DNA of 40,569 nucleotides from Pleomorphochaeta sp. (GTDB lineage: Bacteria; Spirochaetota; Spirochaetia; Sphaerochaetales; Sphaerochaetaceae): assembly GCA_028532815.1 (NCBI GenBank), contig JAQQAS010000001.1, positions 1-40,569 on the forward strand, given 5' to 3'. The position numbers and the translations under genes are program-made. Positions 33,279 through 40,569 of this stretch are shown in pieces. Under the pieces are notes generated by a model. That model ran no database searches, was not told the DNA's origin, and saw nothing but the letters and a program-made list of their open reading frames with translations. How positions within the stretch are numbered: the stretch's first letter is position 1; every line of letters starts with the position of its first letter.

Positions 33279-34220
33279 CTATTGCCAGCCATCAGTTCCA
33301 AAATCATCAACGTTATCAATTGTGATTAAGAAAGTAGGAACAGGGTATCTTGAATCAACACTTTCACCATTCATGATTTTATACATAAGATCTACACTAG
33401 TTGTTGCAATGTTGATTGGAGATTGAGCACCAGAACCTTCAATTAATGAATCTTCACCTCTTGCAATTTCACTCTTAATATCAGGAGATCCATCAACACC
33501 ATAGATTAAACAATCTGTAATTCCAGCAGCGTTTGCAGCAGCTAAAGCACCAAGAGCTGTTGGGTCATTACCACCGAAGATAGCAACAACATCACTGTGT
33601 GCTTGTAATAAATCTTCACTAATACTCATTGATTTTTGAAGGTTACCTCTTGCATCTTGTTGAGCTACAATATTAAAACCTTTACCATCAATTGCATCTA
33701 AGAAACCATTAACTCTGTCTGTTACAGAATTCATAGTAGGAGAATCTAAAACAATAATATCTCCACCTTGTGGAACTTTTTTAACTAAGTCTTCGCCACA
33801 AACTTTACCTGCATTGTAGTTATCACTACCAGCGTATGTTGCAACATAACTCATATCAGCAACTTCAGTGTCGAAGTTAACAATTGGAATTCCAGCAGCT
33901 TTTAATTGGTCAAGAGCTGGGATAATACCTTCAGCTTCAGCTGGATTTAAGTAAATACCATCAATACCTTGAGCAATTAAGTCTTCAATTTGTTGAATTT
34001 GACGTGTAACATCGTTAGCTGGGTCTACAGAAATAAGAGTATCTCCCTTTGCTTCTACTTCATCTCTAATAGTTTTTTCAATCAAAACAAAGAATGGGTT
34101 TGATTGGTCCATACAAGTAAAACCAAATTTATAACCTGTTTCTTCTTCTGCTGCTCCTTGAGCAAAAACACTTGTTAGAATAACTGATGCTAACAATAAT
34201 GATACAATAACTTTTTTCAT
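33279..34220 (-). CDS. Periplasmic sugar-binding protein (RbsB-like)
   Basis: Soluble receptor of the importer, 313 aa. The signal peptide ends SVFA at residue 20 before QGAAEEE. Ribose-binding-protein pocket positions are largely kept: N41, F43 and F44 (NPFF), D117, R169, N218 (GGNDP), D243 (GVDGSPD) and Q266; the arginine that follows D89 in E. coli RbsB is replaced (FDTEV). Together these favour a pentose or hexose pyranose. GGAGG precedes the ATG. It is collinear with the membrane-anchored protein at 37598-38578, a diverged duplicate. It has its own upstream promoter region. Confidence 0.94.
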   Translation of the reverse strand: MKKVIVSLLLASVILTSVFAQGAAEEETGYKFGFTCMDQSNPFFVLIEKTIRDEVEAKGDTLISVDPANDVTRQIQQIEDLIAQGIDGIYLNPAEAEGIIPALDQLKAAGIPIVNFDTEVADMSYVATYAGSDNYNAGKVCGEDLVKKVPQGGDIIVLDSPTMNSVTDRVNGFLDAIDGKGFNIVAQQDARGNLQKSMSISEDLLQAHSDVVAIFGGNDPTALGALAAANAAGITDCLIYGVDGSPDIKSEIARGEDSLIEGSGAQSPINIATTSVDLMYKIMNGESVDSRYPVPTFLITIDNVDDFGTDGWQ

Positions 34221-34250
34221 AAAAAAGCCTCCTTAATTTTTATACTTTAA

Positions 34251-34278
34251 ATTATAAGGAGTATGTGTAGGTGCACAT
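34251..34278 (-). promoter_or_regulatory. Probable regulated promoter of the RbsB gene
   Basis: TATAAT (34256-34251, minus strand) lies about 31 bases upstream of the ATG. No -35 consensus is present at the right distance; instead an inverted repeat ATGTG/CACAT (34263-34267 and 34274-34278) occupies that area. A weak -35 replaced by an activator site would suit control by the response regulator encoded just upstream. That link is inferred. Confidence 0.4.
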
Positions 34279-34318
34279 CTGAAATTTGTAATTACTTTTT
34301 TATGACAAATGTAATATA

Positions 34319-35626
34319 TTAATTATCTAACTTTGATTGGATAATTCTTTGAAGCTTTTTTAGAGCAATAGATGTGTCCATTTCATTGCTGATTACATCA
34401 TCTATTTCCTGTTGAGCTATAGCCATACATTCATTGTATTCTTTAAATTTTTGTGGAGAAATACTTTTATCCATAATGGTATATAATAAACTATTATTAT
34501 ATTTCATATCGTTTTCTTCCATATTTTCTAATAGTATTTCTGCAATATTGTCGCTATTTGCAACTTTTTTTAAGGCAGATGCTCCTTGAGAGAATTTGTA
34601 GATTTGTTCTTGGATTTTAAAATTATGAGTAAAGGCTTTAAGTAAATCAAAAGCTAATGCTTTATTATTTGAGTTAACATTTATTGCCATAAGTAGAGAT
34701 TGCATCTCACTAATATTGTCCCCACTTGGACCACTTGGCATTGTTGTAAAGTCCCATTGATAATCTAAATACTTATTAATTTTATAAGGATAAGCTGTGT
34801 ATGTTCTATACTTTGCAAAACTAATTGGCATAAAAGCAACTTTACCCTTATCAAAATCTAGTTGGGTTAATTGTTGGTTATCATTTATTGAATTTATTCT
34901 TTGCATAAATTGTATTGATTCAATAACTCTTGGATCATTAAAGTTAGAAGTAGATCCAATATCATTGAAGAGAGTAACTCCATTTGTGTATGTAACATCT
35001 AACCAATTTAAATCACTAACTCCAAATGTATCTATTTTATTATCATTATTCACATCTTGAGTGATTTCTCTGCACACTTGTATAAAATCATTCCAAGACC
35101 ATGAAGAAGAGGGTAGTTCAATATTATTGTTTTCTAAAAGAGTTCTATTAATTGCCATAAGGTTTGGATTAACCTCATAGGGCAGTGCTAACTGTTTATT
35201 TAAATAAGTCCCTGAGGTATAGGCAGATTCAAAATAATCATCTTTTGAGATATTTGGATCTTTTTCAATTAGCTTTTCAAGATTAAGTAATAAGCCAAGT
35301 TCAGCATATTTATTAAAATCTTCATTTAGTATAAAAAATACATCAGGGAGATCTCCTTTAAGTGCTTTCTCACTTAGCCAAGCTGAGTAATCATCACGCC
35401 TAATTCCTGAGTAGTAGTGAACATTTACATTAGGGTGAATTTTTTTAAATTCTTTTATTGCATCATCAATATTTCTATAACTATCTTCACTTGCAACATT
35501 CCAGTTACTACCTGCAAAGATACCAACTTCTAAAGTAGGCTCTCTTTTATTCGTAACAAAAATAGCCATTAAGATAATGGGGATTATTAAGATAAGGGGT
35601 AGTAATGTTGTAAAGATTTTCTTCAT
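34319..35626 (-). CDS. Membrane-anchored extracellular solute-binding protein (family 1)
   Basis: Family 1 sugar-binding protein fold (SBP_bac_1) of 435 aa, here without permeases. Residues about 4-24 (IFTTLLPLILIIPIILMAI) are a hydrophobic segment with no signal-peptidase or lipobox site, so it likely stays as a membrane anchor with the binding domain outside. LPDVFFILNED, LPYEVNPNLMAIN and the calcium-loop-like DVNNDNKIDTFG near the middle are typical of the family. I start at the ATG at 35626; the frame extends into the response-regulator gene to 35677. Following a kinase-regulator pair, it is probably a second sensory input rather than a transport protein. Confidence 0.85.
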   Translation of the reverse strand: MKKIFTTLLPLILIIPIILMAIFVTNKREPTLEVGIFAGSNWNVASEDSYRNIDDAIKEFKKIHPNVNVHYYSGIRRDDYSAWLSEKALKGDLPDVFFILNEDFNKYAELGLLLNLEKLIEKDPNISKDDYFESAYTSGTYLNKQLALPYEVNPNLMAINRTLLENNNIELPSSSWSWNDFIQVCREITQDVNNDNKIDTFGVSDLNWLDVTYTNGVTLFNDIGSTSNFNDPRVIESIQFMQRINSINDNQQLTQLDFDKGKVAFMPISFAKYRTYTAYPYKINKYLDYQWDFTTMPSGPSGDNISEMQSLLMAINVNSNNKALAFDLLKAFTHNFKIQEQIYKFSQGASALKKVANSDNIAEILLENMEENDMKYNNSLLYTIMDKSISPQKFKEYNECMAIAQQEIDDVISNEMDTSIALKKLQRIIQSKLDN

Positions 35627-35633
35627 AAATAAT

Positions 35634-36296
35634 TTATGTCCTATCGAATAGTCTTTTTTGAACAGCCCAAATTGCAAGTTGAGTTCTATCTCTTAGTTCT
35701 AATTTATCTAATATTGAACTTAGGTAGTTTCTAACAGTACCTTCTGAAAGATTCAGTTCATTTGCAATTTCTTTATTAGATAAACCTTTTTCTATTTGGT
35801 GGATGATTTTCCACTCACTATTTGTAATTGATTTTACAATACTTTCATCAATATCAATTTGAACACTAGCATTAGCCAACTTTGAAAAAAGTTTAACAAC
35901 TTTAGATGCAACATCAGGGTTAATCATTGATTGACCACTGTAGACAGTGTTAATAGCTTTGCATAAATCTTCAGTAGAAGTTCCTTTTAGAAGATATCCA
36001 CTAGCACCATTTTTTAGAGCATTAAAAATATAATCATCATCATCAAAAGTTGTTAAAATAATAATTTTTATATCAGGATACCTTTCTTTAATCATTTTAG
36101 TACATTGAACACCATCGAGTTTTGGCATTCTTATATCCATTAATACTACATCGGGCTTTTCTTCTTTTATAGCCTGCAGAGCTAAATATCCATTTTCAAC
36201 AATGCTAGTAACTTCAAAATTTTCTTGTGCATTCAAAACTATCATAAGAGATTCTCTAACAAGTTGTTGATCATCTGCGATTAATATTTTAATCAT
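35634..36296 (-). CDS. NarL/FixJ-family response regulator
   Basis: Receiver plus LuxR-type DNA-binding domain, 220 aa. The acidic pocket (ADDQ near 7-10), phosphoacceptor D54 (LMDIRMP), switch T82/T83 and K104 (YLLKG) are present. The C-terminal helix-turn-helix lies at about 172-210 (SNKEIANELNLSEGTVRNYL). Its ATG overlaps the histidine-kinase stop by 8 bases, marking a cognate pair. It probably activates the RbsB promoter at about 34250 and its own operon. Nothing appears missing. Confidence 0.94.
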   Translation of the reverse strand: MIKILIADDQQLVRESLMIVLNAQENFEVTSIVENGYLALQAIKEEKPDVVLMDIRMPKLDGVQCTKMIKERYPDIKIIILTTFDDDDYIFNALKNGASGYLLKGTSTEDLCKAINTVYSGQSMINPDVASKVVKLFSKLANASVQIDIDESIVKSITNSEWKIIHQIEKGLSNKEIANELNLSEGTVRNYLSSILDKLELRDRTQLAIWAVQKRLFDRT

Positions 36297-37593
36297 TCTT
36301 ATTTTTCTCCCTATCCCTTAAAGGCACTTTAGCTCTAACTGTAAAGCCTTTGTTGTTGATGTACTCAATTGAACCTTTAATACTTTCTATTCTCTCTTTC
36401 ATATGACGAGTTCCAAACCCAGGTTTTATTTTTTTACAACCAATACCGTTATCTTTGATTTCTAAAAATAGATTGTTTTTTTCATCTTTGATTAGATTTA
36501 TATCAATAATTGAGGCATGGCCATGCCTAATTGCATTTGTAATACTTTCTTGTACAACACGGTAGATAGCATTTTCTTCATATTTTTCTAAATTAAAGTT
36601 TTTTTCAATAGTGTAGTTTATTTTTATCCCAGTAGCATGAATAGTCTTTTCAATCATCTCAATAATTGATTTAGATAAACTTAACTCTTCACTGCTATCT
36701 GCTCTAAGGGTTGTAACACTGGTTCTAACTTCTTTAATACCACTTTTTGCAACCTCAGATATAACTTGGAGTTTTTCTTTAGTAGAAGTTGGATCTTTAT
36801 CTAAAGTAGCAAGGCAAGCATCAACTCCAAAAGATATTGCAGTTAGAGAGTGTCCTAAAGTATCGTGTATTTCACGAGCTAGTCTATTTCTTTCTTTAGT
36901 TTCTCCCATCTTTTCTTTAATATCTGCTAATTGTTTAAGCTCTTCATTAGCAACAGATAATTTTTTATAAAGTGCATTAATTTCATTAATTCTTCCTCTT
37001 TGTTCTTGAATAACAAGAACACAGAATACAATGAAACAAATTAAGTTAAAGCCCGTTAAAGTATAATAAAAGGTCAAAATAATTTGCCTAATTTGCTTAG
37101 GGAAATAGTTAATATATTCACTTAGAGAAAAGAGGTTAACATAAACATCTAAAATAGAGAAAGTTGTTAAAATATATAATAGAACCCCAACAGTAATAGC
37201 TATGTATTTGTTTTTACTTTCTATGTAGTAAACAACATTAGCTAAAACCCACAGTATTATACCATTGTAATTAAAATCAACTAATTTCATAAGAAGAATT
37301 GAAATTGCAGCATCAAATAAGATTGTAAGTAAAATGTTTTTTTTATTCTTCTCAAAAACAAATTGTCTTAAATAGAAAGTAAAAATTAATAAAATACTAC
37401 CTAATATACTTAAAATTAATAATCTAGTTGGCTTATATGGTAGCTTTTGCAAACTGTTAATAAAAACTCTTGCATTGTTATCAATACAAACAAGAGTAGT
37501 AGTTGTGTTAATTAAAATTAAAATAAAGATAATGGCAAAGATATTAATACCAAGCATGACATATTTAATTTTTCTTATTTTATTATCATTCAT
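36289..37593 (-). CDS. Sensor histidine kinase (HisKA_3 type) without extracellular domain
   Basis: Partner of the NarL-type regulator, 434 aa. About six hydrophobic segments lie in residues 11-31, 57-78, 87-104, 108-124, 130-150 and 168-195, joined by loops too short to hold a ligand domain. A coiled-coil linker (about 200-230) leads to the phosphorylation site H243 in AREIHDTLGH, then the N-box ESITNAIRHGH and a G-box with GIGCK and GFGTRHM. With no sensor domain of its own it probably reads the state of the membrane-anchored binding protein encoded 4 bases upstream. Confidence 0.92.
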   Translation of the reverse strand: MNDNKIRKIKYVMLGINIFAIIFILILINTTTTLVCIDNNARVFINSLQKLPYKPTRLLILSILGSILLIFTFYLRQFVFEKNKKNILLTILFDAAISILLMKLVDFNYNGIILWVLANVVYYIESKNKYIAITVGVLLYILTTFSILDVYVNLFSLSEYINYFPKQIRQIILTFYYTLTGFNLICFIVFCVLVIQEQRGRINEINALYKKLSVANEELKQLADIKEKMGETKERNRLAREIHDTLGHSLTAISFGVDACLATLDKDPTSTKEKLQVISEVAKSGIKEVRTSVTTLRADSSEELSLSKSIIEMIEKTIHATGIKINYTIEKNFNLEKYEENAIYRVVQESITNAIRHGHASIIDINLIKDEKNNLFLEIKDNGIGCKKIKPGFGTRHMKERIESIKGSIEYINNKGFTVRAKVPLRDREKNKND

Positions 37594-37597
37594 AACT

Positions 37598-38578
37598 CTA
37601 CTGCCATCCTGTTATATCGAAATTATCAATATTCTCTTTAGTAATTAATTCTACAGGAACATATATTAAAGGCTCAATTTCTTCATTATTTAACACTTTA
37701 TAAGCTCTTTCTACAGATTGCTCAGCCATTTTTAAAGGGAATTGTGCACTAGTTCCTTCCATATAACCTTTATTAATCATAGCTTTTGCATCAGGGGATC
37801 CATCAATTCCATAGATTAAAATATCATTATCTATTTTAGCTTTTTGAATTGCAGCTAAAGCACCAAGGGCTGTTGGATCATTACCTCCAACAACAACATC
37901 AAATTCACTACTATCTTCATCTAAAAACTTTTGCATATTAACCATAGAGTCATTTAGGGTAGAAGAGCTATAACCTCTAAAAATAATATCATACTTATAA
38001 TTATTTTCATCAAAAGTATCAAGAAGACCCTTAATCCTTTGACTAGTTGAATAAATACCTTCATGGTTCATAATAACAATTTTGGGATTAGTCTTCTTTT
38101 TCATAATATCATAAGCAATTTGAACACCGGCACCATAGTTATCACTTAATATTATTGTTTCAACAAACTGTTTAGCAAAAACATTAGTATCAACATTAAT
38201 AATTGGAACACCTCTATTTCTACATTCTAAAAGAGCTGGGGTAATACTACTCCAGTCAACTGGATTTATAAACAATAAATCAACACCTTCATCCAACATA
38301 TCTATAATTTGTTGGTTTTGTTTAAGTTGACTTTGTGCGGGGTCTCGAGTAATTAGAGAATCTCCATTTGCATCAATGATTTCTTCCATTTTAGAATTAA
38401 GGGCTATGAAGTATTGATTATCCATAGTCATATAAGTAGCACCAAAAGTGTAATGCTTTTTTGAGTTTTTGTAGGAATTAAAAAGTAAAATTGTAATTAC
38501 AATTAAAAGAGACAATGTAATTGAATAAATAATTACAAATGCTCCCTTATGACTTTTACTAAATTTATTTCTATCCAT
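37598..38578 (-). CDS. Membrane-anchored RbsB-like sugar-binding protein (sensor subunit)
   Basis: Residues about 14-33 form one transmembrane segment after a charged cytoplasmic start, with no cleavage site. A complete RbsB-like domain follows (326 aa in all). It aligns end to end with the soluble RbsB at 33279-34220, including the GGNDPTALGALAA block, the GIDGSPD segment and a shared GWQ terminus. Pocket equivalents are N54, Y56, F57, D130, R181, N233, D259 and Q279, so the same or a very similar sugar should bind. It is the first gene of the operon and immediately precedes a histidine kinase lacking a ligand domain, which suggests a signalling role. Confidence 0.9.
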   Translation of the reverse strand: MDRNKFSKSHKGAFVIIYSITLSLLIVITILLFNSYKNSKKHYTFGATYMTMDNQYFIALNSKMEEIIDANGDSLITRDPAQSQLKQNQQIIDMLDEGVDLLFINPVDWSSITPALLECRNRGVPIINVDTNVFAKQFVETIILSDNYGAGVQIAYDIMKKKTNPKIVIMNHEGIYSTSQRIKGLLDTFDENNYKYDIIFRGYSSSTLNDSMVNMQKFLDEDSSEFDVVVGGNDPTALGALAAIQKAKIDNDILIYGIDGSPDAKAMINKGYMEGTSAQFPLKMAEQSVERAYKVLNNEEIEPLIYVPVELITKENIDNFDITGWQ

Positions 38579-38604
38579 ATCTAATTAACCCCTACAGTTT
38601 ATCT

Positions 38605-38632
38605 ATTATTGCATAGAGCGATAAAATTTCAA
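38605..38632 (-). promoter_or_regulatory. Probable promoter of the sensor operon
   Basis: On the minus strand, TTGAAA (38632-38627) and AATAAT (38610-38605) are 16 bases apart. They lie about 27 bases upstream of the ATG at 38578, and AGGGG serves as ribosome site. The match is good but untested. Confidence 0.5.
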
Positions 38633-38736
38633 GAAATAAAAATATAAATAAATTGACCCTTATTAATTTAAAATCAATACTTTTCTACTAAATTATATGA
38701 AAAAAGTTAAAAGTCTAAAAGTTTTTATTAATAAAA

Positions 38737-38773
38737 TAGTCTAATTCAAATTAGACTAATTTGAATTAGACTA
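38737..38773. repeat. Palindromic TAGTCTAATT repeat, left flank of the ATPase gene
   Basis: TAGTCTAATT (38737-38746) and AATTAGACTA (38749-38758) form a near-perfect palindrome. AATTAGACTA then recurs at 38764-38773, where its last bases supply the TAG stop of the ATPase gene. The same word forms a palindrome on the other side of the gene at 40238-40275. On the minus strand it could act as terminator for the ATPase gene. Confidence 0.75.
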
Positions 38774-40189
38774 AATATTTTTAGCTTTGTGAATTTCTGA
38801 TTTTGGTATATATCTATATTCATTAAATAATAAAAGATTATCATTGTTTTTAGCTAAATCAAGTACTTCCTTAGTAAAGCCTGTAGCTGAAAATAACCCA
38901 TATGTTATTTTTTCAGTTTTAAAGATTTTAGATTTTTCAACAAGGTTATTAAAAGTTGAAATATCTACTGTTTTTTTATTAAAAAATTTACACTCGCCTA
39001 GAAATAGTTTGTTATTAATTTTGTCTAATGATACTACATCGATTTCTATAGAATGATCCCTATTAAAGTAAGAGCCTAAAGTATCAATATTCCATTCAAT
39101 TTTTTTATTTTTGATTTCAGTTATAAATAATTCTCTGCAAACACTTTCAAAAACCTTTCCTTGGAATTGAAAATAAAAAGTATCATTAAAGTGTTTATAT
39201 GCACTATCAAATAAGCCTCTTTCAATCTGCGACTCGAAAGGTTTAATGAAGTGAAAATAGAAATTAAGAAATTTATCATTAATTAAATAGATTCCTTTAC
39301 GGCTTTTTTTGTTTTCAGTTGCTGGTAGTTCTTTTTTTATTATAAGTTGTTCTTCGAGCAATTGTAAGGCAGGGCTAATTTCATTTGTTTTTTTATTTAA
39401 AAAACTTGCAATATCTGTTGGTTTTGTATGTCCACTTCCTATAGCATTTATAACAGAAAGATAGGAGTTGTTTAGATTGTATGAGTGATTTAATAATATT
39501 GCAGGCTCAATAAATAGGTAGCCACTTGTATTTAGACAAGTCTGTTTTACAAATATTTCAATATCATTATTTTGAATTAAATTTAGATATAAGGGGATAC
39601 CTCCTGTTATGGAATAAAATCTAACTTGATCTTTAAAATTTTTAGTTTTCATCATTTTTGTTGCATCCGTAAAAGGTAAAGGATTTATCTTAATTTGACT
39701 TGTTCTTCTTCCGTATAGAGGAGAATTGTAATTTAAAGCACTTTTTTTCATAATTGATACTAAAGATCCACACAATATAAGCATTATATTTTCTTTAGAC
39801 AAATATAAGTCCCAAATTTTTTGTAAAATGGAAGGGAAAGCTTTGTTTTTTGAAACAATATATGAAAATTCATCAATAACTAAAATGTTTTTTTTGCTTT
39901 TATCAATTGTGTTTAAATATATATTAAAAGCATCTTCCCAAGAAGTAGTGATGTAATTTTTTAACAAAGGATTGTTTGTTGATAAATATAAGGTGTTGAT
40001 AAAATTAGAAATATTAACAACATCTTCATCTTCAGTTGCCTGAAAAAACATAGAATCTTTATCTTCAATAAATTTTTGAATTAGTGTTGTTTTTCCACAT
40101 CTTCTCCGTCCATAAATGATGACAAAGCTATGGTTGTTTTTATATTCATTATTTAAATGGGTTAGTTCATTTTCTCTTCCTACAAACAT
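38771..40189 (-). CDS. ATPase_2-type AAA ATPase with DUF234 nuclease-like C-terminus
   Basis: The 472-aa protein belongs to the ATPase family common in archaea and scattered in bacteria. Walker A GRRRCGKTT lies at 27-35, Walker B ILVIDEF at 102-108, and GRRTSQIKI at 160-168 with GGIPLYL at 196-202 are typical of ATPase_2. A winged-helix-like part follows (about 245-310), then DUF234. There, D384 (IEIDVV) and E399-x-K401 (GECKF) make a PD-(D/E)xK nuclease-like site. AGGAG precedes the ATG. The gene is isolated, unrelated to its sugar-gene neighbours and bracketed by palindromic repeats, which suggests horizontal arrival. The cellular role is unknown. Confidence 0.88.
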   Translation of the reverse strand: MFVGRENELTHLNNEYKNNHSFVIIYGRRRCGKTTLIQKFIEDKDSMFFQATEDEDVVNISNFINTLYLSTNNPLLKNYITTSWEDAFNIYLNTIDKSKKNILVIDEFSYIVSKNKAFPSILQKIWDLYLSKENIMLILCGSLVSIMKKSALNYNSPLYGRRTSQIKINPLPFTDATKMMKTKNFKDQVRFYSITGGIPLYLNLIQNNDIEIFVKQTCLNTSGYLFIEPAILLNHSYNLNNSYLSVINAIGSGHTKPTDIASFLNKKTNEISPALQLLEEQLIIKKELPATENKKSRKGIYLINDKFLNFYFHFIKPFESQIERGLFDSAYKHFNDTFYFQFQGKVFESVCRELFITEIKNKKIEWNIDTLGSYFNRDHSIEIDVVSLDKINNKLFLGECKFFNKKTVDISTFNNLVEKSKIFKTEKITYGLFSATGFTKEVLDLAKNNDNLLLFNEYRYIPKSEIHKAKNI

Positions 40190-40237
40190 AAAGCGGCTCC
40201 TTAATTAAATTATAAAACAATATATTTTAGTTGTAAA

Positions 40238-40275
40238 TAGTCTAATTTGAATTAGTCTAATTTAAATTAGACTAA
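40238..40275. repeat. Palindromic TAGTCTAATT repeat, right flank of the ATPase gene
   Basis: TAGTCTAATT at 40238-40247 is followed by a perfect palindrome at 40252-40275, whose two 12-base halves begin TTAGTCTAATTT and mirror each other. A degenerate copy, TTTGAATTAGCCTAAAT, appears near 40357. The words match those at 38737-38773. On this side the repeat lies upstream of the ATPase gene, so it could also be its operator. Confidence 0.75.
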
Positions 40276-40501
40276 TACTTTATTTGCTTTATTTTGTTAA
40301 ATAGCAATGTTTTTTTTTAAGGTAAAGAATCTACTTATTAATTATGAAATAGGTGTTTGAATTAGCCTAAATAATGCTAATTTTTAATTATTTAAATTTA
40401 ATTATTTTGCGAAAAATTAGCAATATTATGTAAGTTTCACACCATCAGCGTAATATGCAAAGAATTTTCTTTTGAAGATAATATCTTGAGGAGAAAATTA
40501 T
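40276..40501. other. Non-coding region before the final gene
   Basis: AT-rich sequence with no supported gene apart from the ribosome site of the next one. It contains the degenerate repeat copy near 40357 and the Shine-Dalgarno site GAGGAG at about 40488-40493. No clear promoter is seen. Confidence 0.5.
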
Positions 40502-40569
40502 ATGAAATTAACTAATTATCAAAAGTTTATTGTTGAAAAATTCAAATCTTTAGATCCACCAATAAGTAA
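40502..40569 (+). CDS. Start of an unknown gene, cut by the window end
   Basis: An ATG at 40502 follows TTGAGGAGAAAATTAT, a strong ribosome site. The frame reads MKLTNYQKFIVEKFKSLDPP for its first 20 codons and is still open at the last base. Nothing in these 22 codons identifies a family. It diverges from the ATPase gene and lies outside the palindromic repeats. Confidence 0.55.
   Translation, partial: MKLTNYQKFIVEKFKSLDPPIS

Noticed and set aside
38737-40275. A CRISPR array or CRISPR-like repeats
   Set aside because: The repeats are short palindromes at the two ends of a gene, without a series of regularly spaced unique spacers.

Overview
The window is strongly AT-rich and densely coded. 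Shine-Dalgarno sites are clear and several genes start at TTG. Precursors of the 'FAQGSTE' and 'FAQGAAEEE' type, the fermentative gene content and the secreted paralogue family suggest a low-GC spirochaete of the Spirochaetales. This is inferred from protein style; no rRNA or other taxonomic marker is present. I see no tRNA, rRNA, CRISPR array, phage or transposase gene.

Layout. (1) 325-3436, + strand: LacI regulator, fructokinase-like PfkB kinase and a zinc polyol dehydrogenase, a compact polyol-to-fructose-6-phosphate route. (2) 3638-4747: secreted protein of a four-member family (tentatively DUF1207-like), with its own promoter and terminator. (3) 4857-11461, - strand: a sugar ABC importer (binding protein, double ATPase, two permeases) with a ketose 3-epimerase of the D-tagatose/D-allulose type, a VOC protein and a degenerate SIS-domain protein. 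It diverges from a second VOC gene and a DeoR regulator (11684-12944). (4) 12941-17945, - strand: FSA-type transaldolase, rhamnulokinase-like kinase, DeoR regulator, class II (fuculose-phosphate type) aldolase and a sedoheptulokinase-like kinase. Regions 3 and 4 together look like import, C3-epimerisation, 1-phosphorylation and aldol cleavage of a ketose. (5) 18323-24406, + strand: intracellular GH3 beta-glycosidase and three tandem paralogues of the secreted family. (6) 24461-27924: formate-tetrahydrofolate ligase with an unusual upstream repeat array, a nicotinamidase-like hydrolase, and a LarA-family gene that has lost its 5' third. (7) 28113-38578, - strand: one long sugar locus. In transcription order it holds a membrane-anchored RbsB-like protein, a histidine kinase without an extracellular sensor domain, a NarL-type response regulator, a second membrane-anchored binding protein, a soluble RbsB with RbsA and RbsC, a class II aldolase, a PfkB kinase and a D-lyxose isomerase. 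(8) 38737-40275: an ATPase_2/DUF234 gene bracketed by palindromic repeats, then the start of a gene that runs off the window.

The most interesting unit is region 7. The anchored protein keeps nearly all the ligand-pocket residues of the transporter's own binding protein, so it is probably the ectodomain for the otherwise blind kinase and switches on the transporter and catabolic genes beside it. Known XylFII-LytS/YesN systems use a similar trick with a different kinase and regulator family. The regulatory DNA is also rich: matched operators over both divergent promoters at 11500-11640, paired CGAAAA repeats at 16510-16555, a 54-bp palindrome at 18132-18185 and four TTGTTGC sites upstream of fhs.

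Starts were chosen from Shine-Dalgarno position and family alignment, so several differ from the longest open frame. Functions are read from motifs only; no database search was run.
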